Positions 10,878 through 21,411 of a stretch of 64,000 nt of DNA are shown one piece after another. This DNA comes from Sebastes aleutianus (Eukaryota; Chordata; Actinopteri; Perciformes; Sebastidae): contig CAKAKS010000034.1 in the NCBI GenBank assembly GCA_916700875.1, positions 11,676,195-11,740,194 on the forward strand, written 5' to 3'. Within the stretch, counting starts at the first letter, position 1; every line of letters starts with the position of its first letter. Below the pieces are notes generated by a model. It was not told the DNA's origin. It searched no databases and was given only the letters and a program-made list of their open reading frames with translations. Position numbers and translations under genes: made by a program.

Positions 10878-12560
10878 GCAGCACGATTACAGGATGATGG
10901 ACAAGAACATGTACGCTATGTTATGTTGAATGTGAAGGTTTATTCTTAACCTTGGAGGTTGACTAAAAAAATCTTATCTCAAGGTCCACTCACTGGCTTT
11001 TTACAGAAGAGCTGCAACAATTAGTCAATTGACAGAGAATTAATCAGCAACTCTTTTGATAATCCAATGATCGTTTAAGTAATTTTCACAATTCTTCACA
11101 AGATGACATCCTCAAATGTCTTGTTTTGTCCACAACTCAAGATAATCAGTTTACTGTCATAAAGCAGTAAAGAAACTAGAAAATGTTCATATTTAAGAAG
11201 CTGGAATCAGAGAATTTAGACTTTTTTTTTCTTTAAAAAATGACTAAAAACAATTAATTGATTATCAAAATAATTAGAAATGAATTTATTAGTTGACAAC
11301 TAATCAATTAATCGTTGCAGCTCTAGACAAGAACATGTAGAATGCTATTTTACGTTGAATCAAGTGAAAGTTTATTCTTAACCTTGTAAATGGAGGTTGA
11401 CCAACATGGTCCAGTTTATTAGCTTTTTACAGAAGAGCTGCAACAATAAGACAGAATAATCAGCAACTCTTTTGATAATCCAGTAATCATTTAAGTAATT
11501 TTTCAAGCAAATAAGTAACTTTTGATGGTTCCAGCTTCTCAAATGTGAGAATTTGCTGCCTTTCCTTGAATATCTTTGGGTTTAGCCTGTTGATCAGACA
11601 AAACAAGACATTTGATGTTGAATGAAATTGAAATTGTGACGAAGTATCAAGAAAATAATCAAGAAAAACACAACAGGGGGGGGAAAGTTGAAACACAGTT
11701 GTAAGTAAATGTACATGCTGATTAGTGAGATGAAGTTTGAAAGCTCCAGAAAAAAAGTTATTACTTTTATTTTATTGAAGCTGTGCCATTAGATTTTATA
11801 AAATGTTATTCGATACATGTTGTGAGACTGAAATGTTTGACTGATTGTGTTGCACATGAACAAAATGTGAAATTGTTCAAAATAAATGTTTTTTTTTATG
11901 TTTAATGTTGTATTGCACCAAAGTTTGCCTTGCTATAACGCGTTCTTCTGATCCTGAAAGGAACAGTTTATGTAAATCAGTTGTGGATTAACACAGTTTC
12001 CACTATGTTATGCCATTTAACAGCACCACATGTGCTTATTTCCCCCCCACTGCTGTTTGACAAGCTACATGTCACTTCACATATAACTAGAGAGAGAAGC
12101 TGAGGGGGACACAGAGGACGCTGCTGAGCCGTTGGTTTTACAACCAGCCGGTGTTGGTCCCCTTGATCATGAGTGAGGCCTTACACACCTTTTCAGACAT
12201 GAAAGGTCTGGCAGGAGCTTGGTGACAGCTGCATCCTCTGCCCAAATAACAACTCCTAGTCCTAGTGCTGGCTCTTAAATCTGAGTTTTCCTATAGAGCA
12301 AGTGCTGGAACAGTTTGTCAGGATAATTCAGCTTGTTTTCCAGAGCAAATCAACTTGTCTCCTTAAGTTTGTTGAGTTCTTGTGAAGGATATTTACACTT
12401 GATGGAAACAGGAAAAAAAACTGCATTGGAAACAAGTAGCAAAATATGTGTGCATGTAAAGGTAAAACAGGGTTTTCAGATTCTGCACAAAGAACAGTAA
12501 TAAATTTGACTTTTAATTACACCCTTTCCAGGACAATAATTGTTGCTCATTCTGAACCTT
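10878..12560 (+). other. gen1 3' UTR and intergenic DNA up to the duplicated segment
   Basis: The gen1 3' UTR probably runs to the AATAAA at 11881-11886, the best polyadenylation signal in view. Within it lies a hAT-like repeat (listed separately) and a partial second copy at about 11335-11600 repeating AGAACATGTAGAATGCTA, GAGCTGCAACAATAAG and CAGCAACTCTTTTGATAATC. No coding exon is recognisable between 11890 and 12560. Confidence 0.5.
11007..11327. repeat. Near full-length copy of the GAGCTGCAAC...GTTGCAGCTC repeat family
   Basis: The copy begins GAGCTGCAACAATTAGTCAA and ends AATCAATTAATCGTTGCAGC, with inverted termini. The body includes ACATCCTCAAATGTCTTGTT, TCAGTTTACTGTCATAAAG and AAGCTGGAATCAGAGAATTT. 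Shorter relatives occur at 24714-24838, 33540-33775, 47176-47400 and 52230-52450. Confidence 0.75.
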
Positions 12561-12561
12561 T

Positions 12562-13362
12562 AGTGCTCTGATATATTTTTCTTTTTTTTCCAATACTAGA
12601 TTTATTGTATACAGAACAAAACATTCACCAACGTCCCCTATAATAACATTCTCGGTACAAAGAAACTTAACAAACCTAATATTAATATAAAATAAGCCAG
12701 TATAGATACAGGAAAGACATATTATATAAAAAAAAAAGATAAATAAATAAAAATAATATACACAAGTAAAAAAAATACAATTAAAAAGAATCAAATCAAA
12801 TCTATATATACATATATATACTGTATACATATACATACATACACACATACATACATACACATATACGCACACCCAGTATATAAACATACAAAAACACATA
12901 TACATATAATCAATTAAAGAATCAGTGTATATCAGTGCTCTGATATATTTTTCTTTTTTTTTCCAATACTAGATTTATTGTTTTTTTGTTCATTTTGAAA
13001 CAACAAACATTCATCAACGTCCCCTATAATAACATTCTCGGTACAAAGAAACCTAACAAACCTAATATTAATATAAAATAAGCCAGTATAGATACAGGAA
13101 AAACACATTATATACAAAAAAACAATAAATAAATAAAAGAATATACACAAGTAAAAAAAAAAAATACAATTAAAAAGAATAAATTAAAAAAAAGATATAT
13201 ATATACATATATACATATATATATGTATATATGTATATATGTATATATATATATATATGTGTATATACAGTATATATGTGTATATATATATATATATGTG
13301 TGTATATATATATATGTGTATATATATTTATATTTATAAATATATATATGTGTATATATATA

Positions 13363-13400
<38 letters not shown>

Positions 13401-13510
13401 CCGTATACATATACATACATACACACATACATACATACACATATACGCACACGCAGTATATACACATACAAAAACACATATACATATAATCAATTAAAAA
13501 ATCAGTGTAC
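12562..13510. repeat. Tandem duplication of a ~370 bp AT-rich segment (12562-12930 and 12934-13510)
   Basis: Both copies start AGTGCTCTGATATATTTTTC, share CAATACTAGATTTATTG, CAACGTCCCCTATAATAACA, TTCTCGGTACAAAGAAAC and AAGCCAGTATAGATACAGGA, and end CAATTAAAGAATCAGTGTA (or AAAAAATCAGTGTA). The second copy is about 200 bp longer, mostly because its internal TA/GT microsatellite has expanded. The long frames here translate as IYIYIY and are microsatellite artefacts. Confidence 0.85.
13190..13402. repeat. Compound (TA)n/(TG)n microsatellite
   Basis: The stretch alternates TATATA, TATGTG and ATATAT blocks for about 210 bp inside the second copy of the duplicated segment. The matching position in the first copy (about 12800-12830) has only ~30 bp. 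Confidence 0.9.
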
Positions 13511-13689
13511 AATTCAGTCATCATCCTATTCTATCTCCCTATTCACAACTGATATATTTTAAACATTTTGTCACTGTAAGGCTATATACTCTCCATAAGT
13601 TTGAAATAGTATTGCCTTATGTATTATTTTCTTTACTATACTATATATAGCTTCCAGACTGAGGACACACTTAGGCCTGACTTGCCAGA

Positions 13690-13966
13690 GAGGTGTGAAG
13701 CTCTCAGGTGAAACAGCATCCTCTCATTCCTTCTTCATTAGACACATCACATCAAACTGAGAATTGTCGTCACGCAGACTTTAAAGAGTCATTTCCCCCA
13801 CAAAAGGGAATCTAATTATTTGTCTTTCCATCACATTATCCGTCTATTTAAGCCTTATTCACACCCCAGTGATAAGGTCGCATTTTGGCACTTGGGAGTT
13901 TTTTCTTTGAACTTTGAGAGCTGTGAACCCATAAACCTCCAGAGATCGGTATAAAAACACTTTGAG
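13690..13966 (+). promoter_or_regulatory. msgn1 proximal promoter: TATA box with T-box-like and Tcf/Lef-like sites
   Basis: A TATAAAA lies at 13950-13956, about 94 bp before the msgn1 ATG. Upstream are two T-box half-site matches, AGGTGTGAAG (13691-13700) and TTCACACC (13858-13865, opposite strand), and three CTTTGA(A/G) Tcf/Lef-like matches at 13905-13912, 13911-13918 and 13959-13966. Mouse and zebrafish msgn1 are known direct targets of Wnt/beta-catenin and T-box factors, which makes the cluster plausible. The sites themselves are read by eye. Confidence 0.6.
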
Positions 13967-14049
13967 GGGAAAAAAAATCACAGAATCTGTCATTCACCCA
14001 ACCTGATGTCATCCTTGCTGCTTGGACTTCTGGGAGACTATTTCTAAAC

Positions 14050-14496
14050 ATGGACCTGGAGGTTTTCAGAGCTAAAATCCTATCTGAGTGGAGGAGCCAT
14101 GGGATCACTTTTGGAGAAGATCCAGACTCTCTTCTTCTCTCCACCTCTCCGGAGTCCTCCTCCATGGACTCCATGTGCTCCTCACCAGAGATGTGCTTCT
14201 CTAGTGGGCATCAGGACATGAAGGACTTCTCTTTGGGCTTCTCTGGACGCAGGGCGACTCCAACAACAACATCAGCGCAGAGGATGAGCAAGCCCAAGAT
14301 GTCCACCAAGAGACGCGTGAAGGCCAGCGAGAGGGAGAAGATGCGGATGAGGAGCCTGGCAGAGGCTCTGCACCAGCTCCGGGACTACCTGCCTCCAGAC
14401 TACAGCCAGAGTGGACAACCCATGACCAAGATACAAACACTCAAATACACTATTGAGTACATCAACAAGCTTTCAGACCTCCTGAGCTGCGCATAA
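14050..14496 (+). CDS. msgn1: Mesogenin 1 (bHLH transcription factor)
   Basis: A single uninterrupted frame of 148 codons, ATG at 14050 and TAA at 14494-14496. Msgn1 is a nuclear bHLH factor that drives presomitic (paraxial) mesoderm specification. The basic region spans about residues 87-101 (KRRVKASEREKMRMR) and the HLH about 102-145 (RSLAEALHQLRDYLPP, then LKYTIEYINKLSDLL). Glu94 in ASERE is the expected E-box-contacting residue. The N-terminal half is Ser-rich and poorly conserved, as usual for the family. It lies downstream of gen1, matching the human GEN1-MSGN1 neighbourhood. Being intronless is consistent with the family. Neurogenin- and MESP-type proteins are the main alternatives, but the basic region and the locus favour mesogenin. 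Confidence 0.93.
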   Translation: MDLEVFRAKILSEWRSHGITFGEDPDSLLLSTSPESSSMDSMCSSPEMCFSSGHQDMKDFSLGFSGRRATPTTTSAQRMSKPKMSTKRRVKASEREKMRMRSLAEALHQLRDYLPPDYSQSGQPMTKIQTLKYTIEYINKLSDLLSCA

Positions 14497-15224
14497 CGGA
14501 CGCACATGGAGCTTTGACCTTTGACCTTGGACATTTAATAGAGTTAGTTGTATATATTTGATGAGTAATACAACATCTTTAACATAACTTCATTTAATAT
14601 TTCTTTTGTTAGCCCTTCTCTTGATGTAAATATTGTTTACTGGGCACTTGGCAATTATTTTGTATATGAGGCTGCCTTTGATGGAGTTATGGATTCAGTG
14701 TTTGGAAATACAGTTTGCTGTTTGTTGATATTTATATGCTTTGCTTGTGGAAGGCTATCTTAATGGGTATATGCATTACTGATGAAGAATCTCTCTATAG
14801 CCTATTCCATGTGTTTGTGTTAACAGAGAACTTAGAGAAACATTCATAATACTTGTTGTATTTGGTTTCTGATGTGTTTTAGAGTTTCAGTAGCTGCATG
14901 ATAGCCTATTAAACGTTTGTGTTGTGTCTGAAAGCTATTAAATAATTGTCTTTTGTAAAAGACTAGTTCAATTTTCCATTCAATTCTTCGTATATTTTTC
15001 CCAACTGTAAAATATATCAGGCTTGTTTAACATGTTTACACTGTTTTTTTTTTTTTAAATAGTTTTGATTTCAAATTGACATTATACAAAGTATAGAGAA
15101 AGCATAAGTGCCAAACATAAAAAGAACAAATCCAACATAAAATGAATAAAATAGAAATGAACATGCAAGTATGACAAATAAATTAACTTAAAAACCTATA
15201 GATGTTGCATTTATACATGTTTAC

Positions 15225-15259
<35 letters not shown>

Positions 15260-15797
15260 CTTTATTAATATAGCACTTTTCTAAACAAGGTTACAAAGTG
15301 CTTTTCAGAAAGAAAAAAAAAATCAACAAAACAGAAAAAAACAACAACAATAAATCAGCAAAGAATAAAATACAATCAACAGAGGGATCATAAAAACAAG
15401 AAACATCTGGGGGTAAAATACAATTTAGAAAGCAGAATAAAATGGTCAGAGAGGGATGATAAAAGTCAGCATCATATTAATCACTCAAAAACGCTTTCCT
15501 ATAAAAGAAAGACACTGTTAAACAAATCCATTTAATATACAGCATGTCATATCCAGGTTATATAGACACAAACATGTCTCCTAATTAGTTAAATATCTAG
15601 GATAAATTAGTGGTATGTGTTGAACTTGTGGCCCAGTTAATTGAATGAACCTTCTTCAGGATGAGCTGTATAAATTAGAACGCACGTCATCCGAGCCCTC
15701 CAATCAGAATCCAACACAGGCTGACTGAAAGCAACAAGTAGCCAATCAGAGACCAGCATTCCTCCCCGGTGGGCGTGACCTTCCACATGATGCATTC
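14497..15797 (+). other. msgn1 3' UTR and intergenic DNA with a (TAA)n microsatellite
   Basis: ATTAAA at 14908-14913 and 14937-14942 are candidate polyadenylation signals. A (TAA)n microsatellite lies at about 15225-15257, followed by TTTATTAATATAGCACTTTT, a sequence often seen next to simple repeats in fish. No coding exon is recognised between 14950 and 15797. Confidence 0.45.
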
Positions 15798-16636
15798 TAG
15801 TGATGGGAATTCCGTCTCTTTTTAGTGAGCCAGATCATTTGGCTCAGATCACCAAGAAGAGCCGGCTCTTTCTGCTCCAAAACGGCTCTTCGTTTTACCA
15901 CTTCTGCCTTTTATAATTCAGCCAAATTTAGCTTTAGCTGTTTTGACCTATGATTAGTATGTGTGCACATATATTACTTAAATTATTCCCAACATTGGAC
16001 GCTTGGTGGGCGGTCACTAGACACAGGCTGTCCCCACCTGATTGGACGAACGCTTTCCCTCCGTTGGCTGCTGCTCCCAGCTTTCAAACCGGAAACAATA
16101 CGGAGGCTCGTTTGAACTTTCTTCTCTTATTTCACGAAAATAGTTCACCGAAATGTGTTTCTGAAAACATTTGAGGCGAGAAATAAGCCATGCAGTTGCT
16201 AAATCTGTCTTTATTTTTGATCGACAACGTTTAGTTTAAAAGATTTCTCGGGAGTTTCGAGCGGCGGTGAGAAGCGTTGGGTGCCCGTGATTTGCATAAA
16301 GTAGACTAGCCCTCAACTTTATGCAATTGAGGAGCGGGCGTCATGACGCTCCGTCTCTGGAATCGCGACGCCACACTACCAGAATGCATTGCGCGGCTGC
16401 TTACATAGACAATGAATGGGGAGCGTGGAAAGCACGGAGGCTGTGGACACGTACCATCAGTGCATGGAGCGCCCACGGCGCGGAGAAAATCATCCTATCA
16501 TTCTGCCTTGAATTAAGTAAAGAAAGAAAAGAAAAAACGGCTCTCGGACGGGAACCGGCTCTTATCGTTCACTTAAAAGAGCCGGCTCAATGAACCGGCT
16601 TTTTGAACCGGCTCGTTCGTGACCGACACATCACTA
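15798..16636. mobile_element. Complete 839 bp hAT-type non-autonomous element with exact 8 bp target duplication
   Basis: The left terminus TAGTGATGGG and right terminus CACATCACTA are inverted (8-9 of 10 match), and both are flanked by ATGCATTC (15790-15797 and 16637-16644), an exact 8 bp duplication as made by hAT transposases. Both ends are rich in GAGCCGGCTC-type short palindromes (for example 15860-15868, 16578-16588). The interior is more GC-rich than its surroundings and has no transposase. The open frame at 16321-16593 has no recognisable domain. Confidence 0.92.
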
Positions 16637-16644
16637 ATGCATTC

Positions 16645-19123
16645 CTCACACAGACATCCCAGCCTGGTGATGATGTAGTCTAGTAGTCTGACTGTGCCGC
16701 CATTTCTAACAGCAAAGGAGCCACAAGAAGCTGCAGGAAATTTTGTACAATTTTTTTATATTTTTCTAATAAATATTTTTTATTTTTATTAGCTTAGTAG
16801 GAAAAAATTGTAGTGTACTTGTTTGAATCTACCTCTCCTGCATCACCAACTGAAGTAAGTCTCAAGTATATTTGACTGTTAGAAAAACACAGGAACGCCC
16901 CTTTTATATACATAACATTTAGCTAAATACGCCTGTTATTAAGCATATATATTTAGTATTTTCAATTAGGAAAGTGGCTACTTGAGCATTGTTTATAACA
17001 AAGCAACTGTTTTGACAACAATATACTGTGTTTAATGATGTTTATTGAATTACACATTTCTAGCCCTTTGCATCAGCCAGCCATGCTCAACATGAGCTCC
17101 TGCATGCTGAACAGTATTAAGGAGTATTATTATTATTATTAGAGACTGGACGTGTATTTGTTGCACAGGATCCCCTCTCTCTGATGGTCATAGCTTAATA
17201 TTTAAGAGCTCACACACTCAGCTCCACCAGCCTCTCTGGAGGGATCAGGATAAACATGTTTCCATGACGCTGGACGTGCCTGTGGCTCTGCAGGCTTATT
17301 TAACACTGTGATAATGTGTCTCTCTGTGTGTGTGACTGACAGTCCTCCATGGCTTGGTTACTGTCTGTAAAGTGTTTATTGTTATTGGCATATATTTTGC
17401 AGAGCATTCCAAGCACTGCTCCACAAGTGTCTATCTAGATATCTGTGTAAATAGATATAAAGACATCCATATAGATATATAGATATAGTTAAAGACAGTT
17501 GGATATAAAGTGAGACCCTCATTGATATAAATGGGATGCACAAAATATTAGAACACCATCCAACTTGGTCTCCCTGGGAGAGTTCAAAGCTCTGATAAAA
17601 AGCTGTGTAACTGAAGAATGCAATTGCTATTACTAAACTTGATTTTGTATTATGTATCTGTTGTCCCTTGTCTGTTTTAACATGCTCCACTGTATAATTG
17701 TTGTAACTTTGTAATGGTGTGCCATCTTGGCCAGGTCTCCCTCGAAAATTTTAATCTCAAGGGACCTCCTGGTTAAATAATGGTTAAATAAATAAAAATA
17801 AAATTCTGTGTAAAGTACAATATAGTTCAACAACACCACAACCTACAGCCTCCAAAATGACCTGAAATGTAACCTTCATGAAGATTAATTGCATATATTT
17901 TAAATAGGTGTACCTTTTTATATACTGGCAACTGAGTGTACATACAGTTCAGAGAAAGTTTGGGACAAATTAACGTACAAAACGTAGATATAAATACATC
18001 AGTAGTACATTAAAACAGTCTATAAAGGTGCTGAAATCTGCCTTTGAAGGATAATAAATGATCCCAAATCTAAAAAAGATTGTTTTTGTTTTCTGAAAAG
18101 AGCATAATGAAGAAATAATTGTCCTGCAGGAAGAGCTTAACCTCATTATACCATGTTGCATTTTTATCATCTGTAATATTGTCTATAAATAATGTGTTTC
18201 CTCCAGGGACTTAACGTTGTGCAATATGTTTTTATATAGAGTTTATCTTAAAATTTGGTTCTTTTTCAAAGGGTATATTACTGTATTTGGTCAATGTGTG
18301 GATGTCTTAAGCTCATGGGATTTGCTGGATCTTCAGACAAAGTATCAGACACACACTGGAAGAAAAACAAGTTATAGGCGGCTTGTTCAGGTTCTGGGGC
18401 GGTGGCTCCTTCGGGGCAAATTTTGAAACTCATTCCAAAAATGCAAATTCCCTCGGACCTGTTAAGTGGTGGTTTCATGTTTTGCACGCACCCCCTTCCC
18501 TTACCTTCGCCCTATATCACAAAAGTCAACTCTCCACACTACACTCAGCTTCAGAGATGCTGCGTTTTACAGTAGTGACCCGGGCTTTGGGACTATTAAT
18601 AATTTTCCCCGCTATCAGCCTTGACTTGCAGTTGTCTTGTACGTGCTTAACTTGTAAACTTGTCACCTGCTTCAGTGTAAGGCATGCACAGTCTGTCACA
18701 CCCAGCCATGCAGCCATGCAGGGAATGCAACACTGAGGTTTCTTGTTTCCAACATCTGCTGAGTATCATGATAACGCCAGTGTAAAACATATCAAGTTAA
18801 GTTGCCAAGACTCAGGTTTTACATTGGAGGATCAACTCATGAATGATGTTTTTCTTCATATCAGATAAATCTTTTGGAATGAGGCTCCCATTTCTTTACA
18901 TCATACGTGATTACCTTATAGCTGCAGGGAACTTACAACTTATTTCTGCATTGCTTTATTTTTTAAATGGTAAAATGTTCTAATTTTCCTTGTTTGAATA
19001 ATTCATTTTGCATTTGGAAGCAAAGTGCATTTTTACATGTAGAAATCTTTTTCATGTCAAAGCAAATACTAATTAGAAGAGTGACAGTGTACTGTATATT
19101 AATATTGACCTGCATCATTTCAG
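16645..19123 (+). other. Intergenic DNA upstream of the RGG-protein gene, with a LINE-like 3' tail
   Basis: At about 17530-17790 the sequence has the shape of a fish LINE 3' end: GTGCCATCTTGGCCAGGTCT, CTCAAGGGACCTCCTGGTTA, then AATAAATAAAAATAAA. The remainder has no recognised coding exon. The first (non-coding) exon and promoter of the gene starting at 19124 must be somewhere here, because its ATG directly follows a splice acceptor, but I cannot place them. Confidence 0.45.
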
Positions 19124-21411
19124 ATGGATGCAGACACAGAAGAAAAAGTGACAGAAACTTCAAGAATTTCCAAGGATGAATCTCAGAAACCCTTAATGGA
19201 CAACAAATTTAGGTCAGTCTTATGGTTCCTTACAGCCTAATACTGTATTTATGAATACATTATGGTTTTTAAACTGCATGGGGAGGGAAGGGAAGGAGTG
19301 TACCTCACTGTGTTTGGGTTTGGCCAGTGTGCAGAGTTGTATTTATATGACTGCACTTGGACTAGTGGCAGTTTTTCTCATATTTTTTTTATCTCCTCAG
19401 GGGTCGTGGGTTTAAAAGCCATGGTCCTGGTGGTCCTGGTGGTCCTGGTGGTCGATGGGGTCGAGGGGGTCAGATGGGTCGAGGGGGTCAGATGAGTCGA
19501 GGGGGTCGGATGAGTCGAGGCAGCATGCGTGGTGGGCGGGGCATGATGAAAGGGTTTGATCCACCTGGATACGGGAGGGGTCGAGCGAGAGATGGAGCCA
19601 TGAACGGATTTGCACCCATGAGGTACGGACAATTGAATTATACATGGTGTTAAATACAAAATTTTGCATAAATGAATTGTTTAGAATGCAAACAAATAGT
19701 GTGGTTATGAATCATTTAAGTAAAAAAAAAAACTACTACCTTTGATATGTGCTGTATTTAAGATTAAAATGCTTAACTATTAAGGGTAAATTGCACTTCC
19801 TGCTCTTCCCTTGCAGAGGAATGAGGAGGATGAGACCTTACCCAGACCCAAGAGGTCATCGAGGTAGGGGGGGACCAATGGGTATGCGTGGACCAATGGG
19901 CATGGGCCCTCCTCCTCCTCCGCCACCTCCCATGCACCTCAGAGGACCCTACCCACCCATGCACAGGTAATCACATGCACAGACAGCCATGGTAGCCAAA
20001 TGGACTGGATCCAGGGTTGTTGGTCTAAGATTTAAGAATGATCTTCCTGATTTTAAAAGATTTCGTTTGTCTTAAAAAGTACATTGTTTTACTGTACGCT
20101 ACTGTAGACTAAGTAACACTATATCATCATATTGCACATACTGCAGCTATACTACCATATATGCTGCTACGTAAACAACATTGCACTCGTCACTTTATCT
20201 TGTTTTCATTGCTTGTTTTGATATATTCTGCTTCCACAGTTATTGTTTTTACTTATTTACTTGTACTTTTATGTTGCACACAGCTAAAGAACTGCTAAAC
20301 AGATTTTCATTGTTCCTTAGCATAGATATAAAACAGTTACTAACTACTACTAACTACAAGTAAACTGTTTTATATCTATGGATCTTTGCAGAATGACAAT
20401 AAAGATTTATTCCAACCATACATTTGAGCCATACCTTTTTTATTGAGCAATTTTTCTTGTCACTTTTGAATCACAATGGGTAGATGGGTGTAGTCACTCA
20501 ACTGACTCATGTGTATCACTACAAAAGTTTTCCTCTGACTGTATACTGTATGTATTCATAATAAAAGTGTATTGTATCGATGTGCCACTTCTCTCTGTCT
20601 GTAGGCACGGACCCCGTCCACCGCCTCCTCCAGGTCATCCTGGTTTCAGAGGGCGTCCACCACACCCTCGAGGCCGTGGCATGCTGCCCTCTGGACCTCC
20701 ACGCCACTTCCACTCCCGTGGCCCAAGAGGGTAAGAGCTGTTTGAACCTTGATATCACGCTTAAGCTTTGCAAGTCACCAATCTCGGCACTTTCCTTGCA
20801 CGCTTTTAAGATTTTTGGATAGATATAAAGTACATCTGATGAGCATTTGAGACGCGCTTACACCAGTTATATTCCTTTAATTCTGTAATCCAAATAGGGT
20901 TGTGACACAATGCACAGTCCTTTCTGTCCCTTTTCTCTCATGCCTCACTATAGCTTAATTTCTTTCACTTCAAATGATCACATTTCTTTCTCAGTTTGTC
21001 TTTCAAATAAAATAAATAATATAGCTTTTTGCCCAAATAGTTTGTCTTACCACAACAAATGGTGAGTCAAAGAATGTTAACGTAGTTTGTAAATAAAAAT
21101 CATACTCACTGCTCAACTGTTTGAAGCCAGACTCTTAAATAGTGCATGGAATAATGAAATTGGAAAAGACATTACACTGTATTTGCCTTTCATAGGTACA
21201 CAGTTACTGAAATGGGATGACATCCCGTACTGGAATAGTTCAGATGGCTGCTCTTATCAGAGTGTGCCCCCTATTGGCCAAAGCCAAGAATCCAATGTGT
21301 GATTTTATCCTTTTACACAGCTACCACAATGGACCGGTCTCTCCTCCGCCTCACCACCCACCTGGCAGAGGCCAGAGGTGGCCAGGGCCCCCTGGTGGCC
21401 GACGCTTTTAA
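19124..21411 (+). CDS. Small RGG-box, Gly/Arg/Met/Pro-rich protein (unidentified, probable RNA binding)
   Basis: Five exons join in consistent phase: 19124-19212, 19401-19622, 19817-19966, 20605-20730, 21321-21411, for 225 codons ending TAA. The ATG lies immediately after an acceptor AG (19122-19123), so an upstream 5' UTR exon is expected, and a longer N-terminus cannot be excluded. The product starts acidic (MDADTEEKVTETSR), then is almost entirely RG/GG repeats (RGRGFK, GGPGGPGGRWGRGGQMGRGG), Met-Gly-Pro runs (GPMGMRGPMGMGPPPPPPPP) and Pro/His/Arg (HPPGRGQRWPGPPGGRRF). No RRM, KH or zinc finger is visible. RGG repeats generally bind RNA and are targets of arginine methylation, and such proteins often enter condensates. 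I do not recognise the family and do not assign a symbol. AATAAA at 21839-21844 is a good polyadenylation signal. Confidence 0.8.

Noticed and set aside
13108..13562. Overlapping open frames of 88-138 codons on both strands
   Set aside because: They translate as IYIYIY/THTYI and come from the TA/TG microsatellite.
16321..16593. 90-codon frame inside the hAT-type element
   Set aside because: No transposase motif, no splice context, and it lies in the GC-rich interior of a non-autonomous element.
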